Assembly (NCBI GenBank): GCA_040357565.1
Contig: JBDODJ010000037.1
Length of the DNA: 64,000 nucleotides
Direction: 5' to 3' (one strand)
Source: Cercozoa sp. M6MM
Lineage: Eukaryota > Endomyxa: Ascetosporea
Positions 50,233 to 60,207 of this stretch are shown one piece after another. How positions within the stretch are numbered: the first letter of the stretch is position 1; each line of letters opens with the position of its first letter. The notes under the pieces were generated by a model. The model was not told the origin of the DNA. It searched no databases and worked only from the letters and a program-made list of their open reading frames with translations. The translations under genes were made by a program, and so were the position numbers.

Positions 50233-50957
50233 ATGCACAGATTTTTGGCTCGGTGTGGACCTCTAACATTGCAGCGGAGGCTGCCAGGCGCTAGATCCAT
50301 GTTTTTGGATGATCGCCTGTTGCCGCCGGACATGCGAGATAGCTACATCAACGGCACGTGCCGCCAGGGTATCGTAGTGAGAGGGCATATATTCCCGCAA
50401 TCGGTGCTCGTGCATCGCGATGGCGTGCTGCACTGGGCTGCACGTGGTTGGGCGGACCTGTCGCCCGAGTCACTGGCTGTGCTGCCGCTGCTGCACCCGC
50501 ACGTCGACCTGCTGCTCATCGGCAGTGCCAGCACGGCGTCCTGCACTGGTGAATCGAACTTTTTTGCTTGTCATGACGGTGTCCCTATTGGTGTTGTTCC
50601 TGTTGATGGTGTGTGCAAGTGCAGGTCACACGTACTTCCTGCCCGCTGTGCTGAAGCAGTGGCTGCGAGAGCATTGCATCCACGTGGAAGTGCTTACGCC
50701 ACAGCTGGCGGCCTCGCAGTTCAATACGCTGCTCAGTGAGGGCCGCAGCGTCGTTGCCGCCATGCTCGCCGAAAACTTGACTGACGAAGACGACACCGTG
50801 CCGCCGAGGGGTAAACCCACCTTCCTGACCCCTTCCCCGTGTGCATGCTCTGCCTGTAGGAGTCAACACGCGAGTGGACGACGACACGGTGTCCAGATCA
50901 CTACACGCAGGCCGCGACGTGCTCGACTTTGGTCCGGCACCGCCGCACAAACGGTGA
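50233..50957 (+). CDS. NDUFAF3: Complex I assembly factor NDUFAF3-like (Mth938 domain)
   Basis: Three exons join in phase: 50233-50548, 50625-50810 and about 50860-50957. The head 'MHRFLARCGPLTLQRRL' looks like a mitochondrial presequence. The Mth938/DUF498 fold follows: 'DSYINGTCRQGIVVRGHIFP', 'SVLVHRDGVLHW', 'LHPHVDLLLIGSAS', 'LREHCIHVEVLTPQLAASQF' and 'LLSEGRSVVAAML'. The same order is seen in NDUFAF3 (I-x-G-x-x-x-x-G, W, P.....G-T, I-x-V-E-x-x-x-T...A....N-x-L...G-R-V-A-A-A-L). The short acidic C-terminal extension is specific to this copy. In known systems it acts with NDUFAF4 in building the Q-module of complex I, so the organism should have a respiratory complex I. Confidence 0.82.
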
Positions 50958-51358
50958 CGTACCCGCACCAACATTACATTCAATTCAGTTGTTTTTGGTT
51001 CCGTTCGAAGTTAACGCGACTTCAGTGCACGCACAGCGCTATAAGACGTTTCCGTTTCAGTCAGTTAATGATGGTCGATCTCGACTATTCTCACTTCAGG
51101 CTGTCGTCGAACCAAGTTGAAGTTTGGTGCTTAGAGGCTCTGTTGGAAAGGTGTGCTATTTGCAAACACTGATCCTGTCGGGACACTGTAAGACTCTACA
51201 TCCACTCGGCGGTTTGTCGTAGCGTAGCAAACAGCGCAGTAACTGAAATTATCGTATACGCGGTTGGTATGCATGTGCTGCGAGCCTGAGGCGCCGTTCA
51301 AATCGAATTGGCCAATGCAACACGAACTGGCCGAGTTCACGTTGGGTAAACCGGCGCC
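50958..51358. other. Convergent intergenic region
   Basis: It lies between the stop codons of NDUFAF3 (+) and the RBM5/10-like gene (-). It is AT-rich in the middle. A 69-codon minus ORF (51131-51340) shows no likeness to anything. No gene seen. Confidence 0.35.
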
Positions 51359-54300
51359 TACTGATCCTGGTGCCGCCGCTGTCGGCGCCGCTCCTCGTCA
51401 AAGAGTTTGTTAAAGCGTCGACGGGCGCGCTGGATGTAGGAGCCGGTCTCCCTTTCTAAGGTGCACACCAGATACACAGCATCGAGACTGGGGACAGTTG
51501 GTGCGTACCACGAGTGACGGCGTGTTCTTGCAGAGCGGGTGCAGTACCGAGGCCGCCTCTGCCACGTCGCAGCACTCCGAGCATCACCGACTGCTCGGCA
51601 TCACGCTTTGCAGATGCGAGTGCCTTCTCGGAAATCTGTGCGGTGCCGTCGACCGTAAAACGAGTGCTAGCAGCAAGCATGTCTTGTTCGTTGCCTAAGA
51701 ACGAGGGGGAATACACAGACACAGACAGACACACAGACACACAGACACAGACAGACACACAGACACACAGACACACAGACACACAGACACACACACAGAG
51801 GGTAGTTGATGTCACCTTGCAGCTGGGCGACCTGCCGCGAAATCTCGTGTCGCAGCGCCTTGGTGTACTCGACCTCTTTCTTTGTCTTGCCCTTGTCGGT
51901 CTCAGCCGGTCCCTCCAGAGCACGACACTGCGCACGCAGCTTCTGCACACGCAGCGCCTGTGCCTGTCTCCGCGACTGCACAGACACTCATATACACAAG
52001 TGTGACGAGGGGAAGGGTCAAGGTACCTGACTGGCCTTGCGCATGGCGAGTACATGAAGGTTGCGCAGGTGCCGCACCGAGTTCTCGCAATGCAATCGCA
52101 GTGCTCGATGTCTGTACAGGCGCACACACGGGGGGGGGGGGGGGCGGGAAGGCAAGGGATAGACGGAAAGGCGCGCGGGTGGGGTACCGGTGGAACTGGC
52201 GTCGGCACAGACGGCACCTGAGACGAGTGGAGTCAACGTGCGGCAGGTGTCGCTCCTGGCACTCGCGGCGTACCTCGTCGCTGTCGTCGTCGAACTCAGT
52301 TTCGTCAACCTCGCGCTCGTCGCACGCGACGCCGTCCGCCGCTTCGTCGTCTGGTTGGTCGAGCCGTCGCTGCAGTTGCTGCTGTTTCTGCTGTTGTTCC
52401 TGCTGCTGCTGTGCGCCCGTCTTCTGCAGCGTCTTGAGTCCTTTAGTGACACGTCTCACACGCACTGTTGTCTTCTTGTCCTACGAGGGAAAGGGGGTAA
52501 AGTCTAAAAGCACGAAAGAAGAGTGGCTCACATTCTGCTCGTTGTCGCTGTCGTCGTCGGCACCGAGAACGATTCGCTTCATTTTGTTCTTCTGCCGAGC
52601 GGGGGGGGGGGGGTAAGAAGGGTAGAGGAGGTCAGCACGAACTCTACCTTCTTGTTGGAAGGTTTGGTGAGACGCACGCCCGTGCCGCCCAGCAGCAGCG
52701 TCGACGGTTTCTGCGCCAACGCTTTCTTCTTCTTGCGTTTCACGAGTGCCGGTTCCTCCGCGTCTAGGGCGACACTTGTGGTACTGCCCATTGAGACTGC
52801 ACAGCGAGCGCACATAGTTAGTCACAAAACAGTGGGCATACGAAAAGACATGGACACACAGACACACAGACACACAGACACAGACACACGAAGGAACCAC
52901 TGTGTGCGACAGAGTGTGAGGCAGCGGAGGCAACAGAGACAGCAGAGACAGCAGCGGCAGCGACGGCAGGGGCAGAGACAGCGACGGCGTTACCACCGGC
53001 AGCATCAGCAGTCACGTCGACGGCATCGACTGCCTCATACTGCTGCCGCGCGCGGTCAAACCGATACAGTGCGTTGCTTTGCATGTGCCTGCGCAATCGT
53101 ACCACAAACACAGTCACTCGGACACCGAGATGCGCTAGACACACTCACTGTGCCAGGGGTAGATGAAAGTGGGGCCCACCGGAAGAGCTGTGTCGTGGCG
53201 TCGAACTCGTAACCCGTGCTGGCACAACGGAACAGCGTACGACTACCAGGCACTGGTTGGAAGCCCTGGCCATCATCACATAGACATGGTGCAACAGTAC
53301 AGGGTAGTTGTGGGAAAGGCATCGTCGCAGGTACCTGTGGCAAGGCAGCGAGCTGTCGCTGAAAGGCGTGCAGGGTCTGCTGCTTCTCAATCAGCGCGCG
53401 CACGGTGTCACGAGCCAGGAAGAAGGGCACTGTCGCCTCTCCGGCTTGCACTCGCACCTCTTGACCATCCACATCTAATCGAGGGCTACGCAAGTACATA
53501 TACACATAGGGGGATATCAAGAGTATGACACTGGATGGGTGGAGGAGGCTACCGACGAAGAACACGCTCGCACTCGGCGTGATTGCGCAGCTGCACAATG
53601 GTGACGCCTGGCGGCACACGGAGCACCTCGCGCAGCGACATCTGATCGTTGCGGAACCTGTCGCCCGTGCCTGAGGAGGTAACAACAAGGTAAGGTAAGG
53701 GGTGGGGGGAAAAGCGCGGTGGGGGCAAAGCGCGGCGGGGGGCAAAACGCGGCGGGGGGCAACAGTAGGGTACCAGCACGGTCAGAGCGCACGCGCTTGT
53801 CGGAGTGTGGCGTTAGAGGCATACGAAGTTGCAGCAACGGTTCTAGCGGTGCCAGTGTTCCCAAGAAACCCTCGTCCGATGACGTCAGAGTAATGTCTGT
53901 CTCAAAATGTGTGTTGATCATGTCAAATCTCAGAGTTAAACCTGCACGTGACACGGAGAACACTACCATCTTCAGTGACGTCTTTCTTGCCTTGCTCACG
54001 CAGTGCTTTAATCTACGAAAAGCAGATGTAACAGAAGCGAAAAAGAAGTGAAGTGTCCTACCTGTTGAGACACGCGCATGAACACGTCCTGAAGTCGCAT
54101 GACATCGACACCTTGCACTCGGAAGAAGGAGACACCGAATGCGAACGGGTCCACACTGATGCGACGCACGTGCACACCTTCCACCGGTGCCAGCGAGTAC
54201 CGCAGCTGTTCAATCAGGCAGCAAGAAAAAGAGGTGAAAGCACACAGATTGTCGTCAATGAGTGAAAAGCGGTACCGCATCCACCGGCAGGTCAGTGCAG

Positions 54301-54745
54301 TGCAGGAACAGTGCCGACGACCAGCGGAACTCCTCGTCGATCACGCGATCCCTGCTGCGTGGTCGGGCACTTCTGCCGACAGAGACAGAGGCGTATCACA
54401 CAACACTACACAGCACAGCACCACTCGTGTCTCTTTTGACGCGAGGTGGCTACCGAGAGCGGCGACGTCGACGGTGCCTGCTGCGGCTACGAGTGCGACT
54501 GCGACTCCGGCTGTACCGACGACGGTGCCTACTGCGACTACGGCTGCGACTGCGCGATCGCGAGCGACGCGATCTTGAACGCGAAAACGAGCGCGAGCGA
54601 TGTCTTGGACGCGAGCGAGACCTGCAAGAAACACTCATACCCACTCGCATTTGAGCCAGACACCCCCCCCCCCACTTCGTACTTACCGTGAGTGTGAACG
54701 CGAGCGACGCCGACGCGACCGCGATCTCGAGCGAAAGCGGCCCAT
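51359..54745 (-). CDS. RS-rich splicing regulator, RBM5/RBM10-like
   Basis: ATG 54745 opens an Arg-Ser domain (MGRFRSRSRSRRRRSRSHS..., then many SR dipeptides to about 54450). Helical/beta exons follow: 'RDRVIDEEFRWSSALFLHC', 'LRYSLAPVEGVHVRRISVDP', 'VTIVQLRNHAECERVL' and 'VPFFLARDTVRALIEKQQT'. Then an OCRE-like aromatic repeat ('FRCASTGYEFDATTQLFRW', 'ALYRFDRARQQYEAV'; about 53240-53030), a Lys-rich stretch ('LVKRKKKKALAQKP'), and Gln/acidic coiled coils. A C2H2-type finger 'CRLCRRQFH' + 'HRALRLHCENSVRHLRNLH' (about 52190-52040) resembles the C-L-L-C-R-R-Q-F finger of RBM5/10. The C-terminus reads 'GSYIQRARRRFNKLFDEERR' (TAG at 51359-51361). The order RS, OCRE, C2H2, 'SY...R..F..L' fits RBM5/6/10. 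A G-patch is only weakly visible near 'RGRGGLGTAPALQEH', and I cannot see clear RRM motifs. Nuclear, alternative splicing (inferred). Confidence 0.55.
51715..51799. repeat. CACAGA-type compound microsatellite
   Basis: Repeated CACAGACA units ending in pure CA, in an intron of the RBM5/10-like gene between two coiled-coil exons. Confidence 0.85.
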
Positions 54746-54822
54746 CTTCAACCTCGTATCTGTTGCGGAAAGCGACTGTTTGGACAGCAACGACTCTCAC
54801 GCACCATAATAGTATTTTTGAA
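54746..54822. promoter_or_regulatory. Very short divergent promoter region
   Basis: Only 77 bp lie between the RS-rich splicing gene (-) and the small membrane ORF (+). If both are real they must share promoter elements, or the small ORF is not a gene. Confidence 0.25.
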
Positions 54823-55005
54823 ATGAGTACGAGCCAGTTCAGCACTAATCCAGCCACGCCAGCGTTATTCGGACAGTCACCACGACTTTGGGCACACGTG
54901 AGTGCGTTCTTTGCTGTTGGAGCTCCGACTTTGTTTTTGTTTTTGTTTTTATTTTTTGAGTTTTGTTCGCCACACATCGATCAATACATGATGCACATAA
55001 CGTAA
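54823..55005 (+). CDS. Possible 60-residue single-pass membrane protein
   Basis: The ORF 'MSTSQFSTNPATPALFGQSP' is followed by a very hydrophobic run of Ala/Phe/Leu (about residues 26-46) and a short tail ending 'DQYMMHIT'. The hydrophobic part comes from a T-rich DNA tract, which may simply be a pyrimidine tract, and a strong donor-like GTGAGT lies at 54899. So it may instead be a first exon. No family recognised. Confidence 0.3.
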   Translation: MSTSQFSTNPATPALFGQSPRLWAHVSAFFAVGAPTLFLFLFLFFEFCSPHIDQYMMHIT

Positions 55006-55297
55006 TTATCGAAAACCTGGACACTCAACTACTGTAACTACGATCGTTAGGACCGCGTGATTGCGAGGGTAATTGAACCCTTCACTCCGCTCAAACAACT
55101 GAAGTGAATGCGGGTGAACGTGCACAGCGCAGTGACATCGTCTGCCCATTGCGCGTCGGTCAAAAACGAATATGTACTAGATACAGCAATGAATTCAAGG
55201 ATCGAGTTTCATCGCATCATGCGCCTGCTTGTATCACACAATGAATGAACCCAGCAGATGCAACGGTCCAAAGCAACTTGAAGGCCACAGGGTTGTT

Positions 55298-55887
55298 TTA
55301 CCTTCGACTGGCGGCCCGAACGGCGCAGCTGTGACCCAGTCTGGCTTCTTCCTGCTGCTGTTTTGATCGCGCAGCCAGAACCTTGACACCGCGTATGTGC
55401 ACGTCTCGTCCATTGAGGTACAGGTCATGCACGGTGAGCCGCAGCATCCGCAACTTGATTCTGCAAGTGAGTCCGATGTGGGTGGGTACAAGCAACATCA
55501 GCAACCGTACCGATCAGGCAGGCGGAACAAGACCCAACCCGTAGGATCGTCTAGCTGCACATGTGCGTGCACGAGTTCGAGCGACTCCTCGTCGGAGCCG
55601 CACTCGATCGACACGTGCAGTGGCGTGTAGCTCTCGTCCTGCTCGTAGTCACACAGAAAGGCGAGTGCGAGTACCTCGGTGCGCCCAGCGGCCGGTCGAA
55701 TCTCCAAGCAGTGCGGTGCCTCGCCGCAACTCTGCCAATACTCTTTCTCGTCACGTGACAGCAGCTGCCGCGTGCCGTAACCTGGCTTGGCTGATGACAG
55801 TTCAATGACGCACTCGCTGGTGATATCTCTGCCCACCGAGATGGCGCTCCACTCCCGTGCGATAACGTAACCCTCTTCGAACTGCAT
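55298..55887 (-). CDS. ANAPC10: APC/C subunit 10 (DOC domain)
   Basis: Two exons (55887-55511 and 55460-55298, phases agree) give 179 residues, the usual family length. The DOC/jelly-roll fold is unmistakable: 'AISVGRDITSECVIELSSAK' with 'PGYG', then 'EYWQSCGEAPHCLEI', 'CDYEQDESYTPLHVSIECG', 'LDDPTGWVLFRLPD', and after the intron 'LTVHDLYLNGRDVHIRGVKV'. ANAPC10 has YWQSDG.QPHLV, YADYKSDESYTPSKISVRVG, EPSGWI and NGRDTHMRQIKI at the same places. APC10 lines the degron-binding site together with the co-activator. The C-terminal Ile-Arg tail that docks to a TPR subunit in animals and yeast is replaced by 'AVRAASRR', so docking may differ. It is divergent from the 56212 gene, with 324 bp between. 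Confidence 0.93.
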
Positions 55888-56211
55888 CGCTCTTTCGCGG
55901 AACCGTTAAAGCGTAACTTAGTTGACCTACGACAGCCACTTAATTCACAAGAAAAAAAAAACAATGGTTGCATGAAAGCAAACTAATCTGCTGACAATTT
56001 GTGAGTGATCCAAGCTGCTGGAGATACCAGAACAGGCATTAAGTCCAAAAAAGTACTGCACTGGCAGATAAGCACGACTTTCGTTGCACGATTCACTGGA
56101 AATATTATTGTGAACTTTTTGATAGTTTTGATCAGTCTGTTGTCGTGCGCGCGCGCATTTGAACCACTTGAGAGTGTCTGATACAGCAGTGGCACAGAAG
56201 CAGCACCCATA
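55888..56211. promoter_or_regulatory. Divergent promoter region between ANAPC10 and a membrane-protein gene
   Basis: AT-rich, with an A run at about 55951-55959. Both flanking genes start outward from it. No gene seen. Confidence 0.4.
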
Positions 56212-57636
56212 ATGCAAGGCCTACCCGAAATGTCGCGATGGCGCGATCTGTCTGCGTACCTGCGATTTTTGGGGTGGATTCCTTCACTGAGTACTCTCTA
56301 TTTGTCGAACAGCGCGCAGCTGAGCTACATGGCGACAGTTCACATATTTCCATTCTCGTGCATGGGTAATTGCAGGCTTGTCCCATATCTTTCTGTATCC
56401 TGAAAAATGTGCATGTGCATGTGTTGGACAGGCTTCACCGTCGGTGTAATGCAGCAGTTCAAGTACGCAGCCGAGCGCGACATTAACTTCTTTAGATCGT
56501 TGCGCAAGCTGCCTTTCGTTTTCTTCACTACAATGTACCACAAATGCCATTCATTGTGGAGTGTTGATGTTGAGTCCTGATGTGTACGCTGCAGCCCCTT
56601 CACCTTGTTCGGCGCCGTGAAGGCAGGCCTCCCCATGATGCGTGCCTACAAGTTCGATATGCTGCAAGGGTACATGACGCAACTTTTCTCTTTTAAAAAT
56701 GTGCTGACTGTACACGCGAGGCAGAGAGGAGACACCCAAGATGGCAACCCTGCTCCGCGAGAATCCGTACTTCCAACGCACAGCCTCGTTCCTGCGCAGC
56801 ATGCCCTTCGTTGGTACCGCTTTTCGATCCTTAAATCCTTCAACCCTTGAATTCCCGCTTGCTTTGCCTGGTGTAGATGATGTTTTGGCGGACCCGAGAT
56901 ACCCATTTGAAAAGCGGTACCTTGCATGTGTATCTGATAATACTGCTGTTTGTGCTGCCGACTTATCTGAGTGTTGGTAGAGAGTCGGACACATTGGCCG
57001 CAGTGTTTTTGGCATGGTGGTCCTGGGCGGTAACACAGGCGCACATCGTGTCCACCTTTGCGCCCTCACGGACCCCCGCTGGTACCCGCCTTTCTCACCT
57101 ACTGGGGTGTGTGTGAGTGCCCTTGTGTGCGTGTGTGTATGTGCCCTTGTGCGTGTGTGTGTGTGTGTGTACATGCTCTTGTATGTGCAGTACTGACCGT
57201 GATGCGACAGACGATGCATTTCCCGTTGTTGTACGTTGCGTCGATCGTATTCTTTGCTCCCTACCTGCGGTCACTCTGGGAAAATTTTGTCGTCGCCGAC
57301 GAAACCGACGACATGGTACCTCCCTTTGGTTTTCACTCGCTTCTTACTTTATCCCAACACAGAACGTGCACCACGCCTTGATTCAAGAACGCCTCATCAG
57401 CAACGCCAACGCCGTGCGGCAGACACTCCGCATCGCACAGCACCCGGGTGACGTGCGTGCCCTCAAGGTATCCTATACAGTCTTCACCCTTTGGACTAGT
57501 GTCTATGAGCCATGTGCATCAGTTCCTGTACAAAACCGACAAGGGTGCAACGTACGACATTCGAGACGCGGAGAAACTTGACGCCTACGAATCCGCCGTG
57601 CTGTTCGAACAGCGACTCGAGGCCGCCACCGAGTAG
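56212..57636 (+). CDS. Uncharacterised multi-pass membrane protein
   Basis: I do not recognise this gene. Eight or so exons join in frame: 'MQGLPEMSRWRDLSAYLRFL', 'FTVGVMQQFKYAAERDINFF', 'LPFVFFTTIPFTLFGAVKAG', 'ATLLRENPYFQRTASFLRSM', 'DDVLADPRYPFEKR', 'DTLAAVFLAWWSWAVTQAHI', 'MHFPLLYVASIVFFAPYLRS', 'HHALIQERLISNANAVRQTL', and a last exon ending 'AVLFEQRLEAATE' with the stop at 57634-57636. About four hydrophobic segments are seen, with a soluble helical C-terminus of about 90 residues. An intron at about 57110-57188 is TG-rich. It could be an organelle or ER membrane protein; I assign no function. Confidence 0.6.
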
Positions 57637-57919
57637 ACTGCGCGACTGACGCTGCTCGACCCATGTACCGATCGCAGGCTTCGATATGCACCGGACATTT
57701 CGTTCCTCGAACTCTCGGTTGTCCTTACGTTAAGCTTGGTTTCGTTTTCTGCGGTATGTATGACTCGTATCGGCGCTATCGTATCGGCGAGCGCGCACTG
57801 TACTCTACGCTAATTGCTCCGCTCAGCGGAGTTCGACGTCATGCGATGAACGGGTCGGGCCGGCACGCCGGCGCATGCATGAGAGGAGAGCGAACTGAAT
57901 GATACTAGTTTTATTCATA
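57637..57919. other. Convergent intergenic region
   Basis: It lies between the stop codons of the membrane-protein gene (+) and MMAB (-). A GGGCCGGCACGCCGGCGC-type inverted repeat occurs near 57856-57873. No gene seen. Confidence 0.3.
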
Positions 57920-59208
57920 CTACATGTCGCGGGTCGTGTGCGTGGATGTTGCACGTTTGTACCTGCACAAAAAAGCATATACAAGTACATACACCTTTCA
58001 AACCCACGCATAAAAAGCCGCACATAAAACCCATGCGCAAAGCCACGCATAAATGACTGAGGTACGTGGTCTCCTTGCCGTCGTCGAACTTGGCTGCGAC
58101 ACGTGCGGCCATGAAGAGCCAGTCACTGCGAGTGCAAACACAATATAAATACAGTGCTTCCAAGGAAATGAACACAAAGTAAGACGTACGACAGGCGGTT
58201 GAGGTAGCGCGTCACAAGCGCGGCGTTCTCACACGTCTGATCACTCTCGATCTCACTCTCGGTATCACTCTCGGTGTCACTCGCGGTGTTTTCGTTGGTG
58301 TCGACGCCTGAGTCATCACGCACAAAAAGGGAGACAGCGCGCCGTTCCGCGCGACGGCACACTGTTCGACACACGTGCAACTGCGCTGCGGTCACACCTG
58401 CAGAGAAATGACGTGAGAGAGGCACACGGGGCACGAGGTACGTTTCACAAGTACCGCCACTGGGTAGAATGAATTCCTTCAACGGCGGCAACACCTGACT
58501 ACAAAGGCAATGGTTTGCATGCACCCACAAAACACATGCGCGAAAAACATGCAAACACGAGGGTACTCCCACTGGTCGATATCGTGCTCGAGACGAGCGA
58601 TGCTGTCGGCATCGAACGCAACGTTCGCGCGCTTGCGTTCGTTCGTGGTGCTACAATACCAACGGCAAAGGATACATGGGTAGTGGTACAACAAGGAAAG
58701 GGCCGAGAGAAACCTCGGCGTGGCGACAGCGCTGCCTACGTCGATAAGTCGTGACTGCACCTCGGCCAGGCGGTCACTCAACCTTCGTACGAACACACAA
58801 GGGCTGTTATTTGCCTGAGACAAATCAAACGGCTTGTTGGCACTTAGCACCCCTGCAGAGTATCAGTTTCAGCGTGTCGCTGGAGTAGCGTCAAATGCGC
58901 ACGCGCCAATCCAACGTTCGAATTTAACTCGTCGACATCGCCAAGCGTCTGCGCAACACACGGTCTCGGTCAGTTGGAGTGCGTGCGAGGTTGGAGGGTG
59001 GGTACCTTAAATACGGCGTCATCCTTGCGCCGGCGTTCGCCCGTGTACAACGAGGAGCGACCTTTATCACCCGTGCGCGTGTAGATCTGTATTCAAACAC
59101 AGAAAAACGTCAACTTTAAAGGACAGTTGCTTGACTTGGCCAGCATACCTTCATTGCAAAAAATCGTCTCTGTGCTGCACCAAACAGCAGATTCCGAGCC
59201 AGCAGCAT
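57920..59208 (-). CDS. MMAB: Cob(I)alamin adenosyltransferase (PduO/MMAB type)
   Basis: It makes adenosylcobalamin, the cofactor of methylmalonyl-CoA mutase. ATG 59208 gives a basic leader '[20 protein letters not shown]', which fits mitochondrial import. Exons then read '[20 protein letters not shown]' with 'KDDAVFK' (the TGD-x-G-x-x-x-L ATP site), '[18 protein letters not shown]' (about 58955-58900), '[13 protein letters not shown]', '[15 protein letters not shown]', '[13 protein letters not shown]', '[17 protein letters not shown]' (the R-x-x-C-R-R-A-E-R active-site motif) and 'RYLNRLS'+'[11 protein letters not shown]', ending 'ETTYKR'...'RDM' at the TAG 57920-57922. An acidic insert ('[15 protein letters not shown]') separates CRRAER from N-x-x-x-x-R-Y-L-N, longer than in animals. 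All catalytic motifs are present. Confidence 0.9.
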
Positions 59209-59500
59209 AAACAAACAAAAAGACTTGGGCGCGCTCAAGTCATTCTTGCCCGGATTCACATCGAATATCGCAATTCCATAAAAGCCAGGAAACAACCGGC
59301 ACTCAATTGGTCCAATAATTTGACTCGTCTTTACTGTACCGTACAAATTTATACTGGACCATACAGCACTAGTGTGAATTGCTGATCCACGAGGTTTAGC
59401 GGTTGACTTGCACCACGAGCACACCTAAGCTGCTGTTGTTACCAAAAATAATCTTGCACAAGCGATTGAGCCTTCCGCGCGGATACAAGTAGTCGGTGCT
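59209..59500. promoter_or_regulatory. Divergent promoter region between MMAB and NAK kinase genes
   Basis: Both genes start outward from this 292-bp stretch. The minus-strand frame upstream of the MMAB ATG stays open to 59424 without a leader-like sequence, so I keep the start at 59208. Confidence 0.35.
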
Positions 59501-60152
59501 ATGGATCTGCTGAAGTCAATCGGTCACTCGCTCGTGTACGGTGACACGGATGGATCCGACAATCGGTACGACTGGGCTCTGTACCTTCGAGCGCACACAT
59601 CCGTGCTTTACCTGTGGTTGTGTAGCACGCTGCACATTGAAGGCCGTGATGTTCGCGTTGTCCGCCAGGTGTGCCAGCCACAGGAGTCAGTGTTGTGTGG
59701 TGTTTGAGCGTGTGTGTTCCTTAGATTGGTGAAGGCGGTTTCAGTTTCGTCTACGAAGCGCGCGATCACAACAATGTTGCCTACGCGCTCAAGAAGACTC
59801 TGGTACAGCAATGTGCCTGTGCAGACACATAGTTTGCGTACACGTGATATGTAGGCACAAGATGCCGATGCCAGAAGACTCGCGGCACAGGTACGAGTGT
59901 CCACAAAACGTGTGTGCATATTTGTGCATGGGCGCCGTGCAATGTGCAGGAAATCGACGCGATGCGCGCTGTGGCCAGCACTTCTGCCGGCGCTCGTCAC
60001 TGCGTGTACTCCTTCTCCTTCTGTGTATGTGCGTGTGTGTGTGTGTGTTTCTTTCACCTGCTTTGCCATCGCAGTCGCTTCTACGGTGCCGCATCGAAGC
60101 GTTCGCCCGATGGTCGTTGCACTGAGTACTGGTACGACTCCCCTGTACGTGT

Positions 60153-60207
<55 letters not shown>

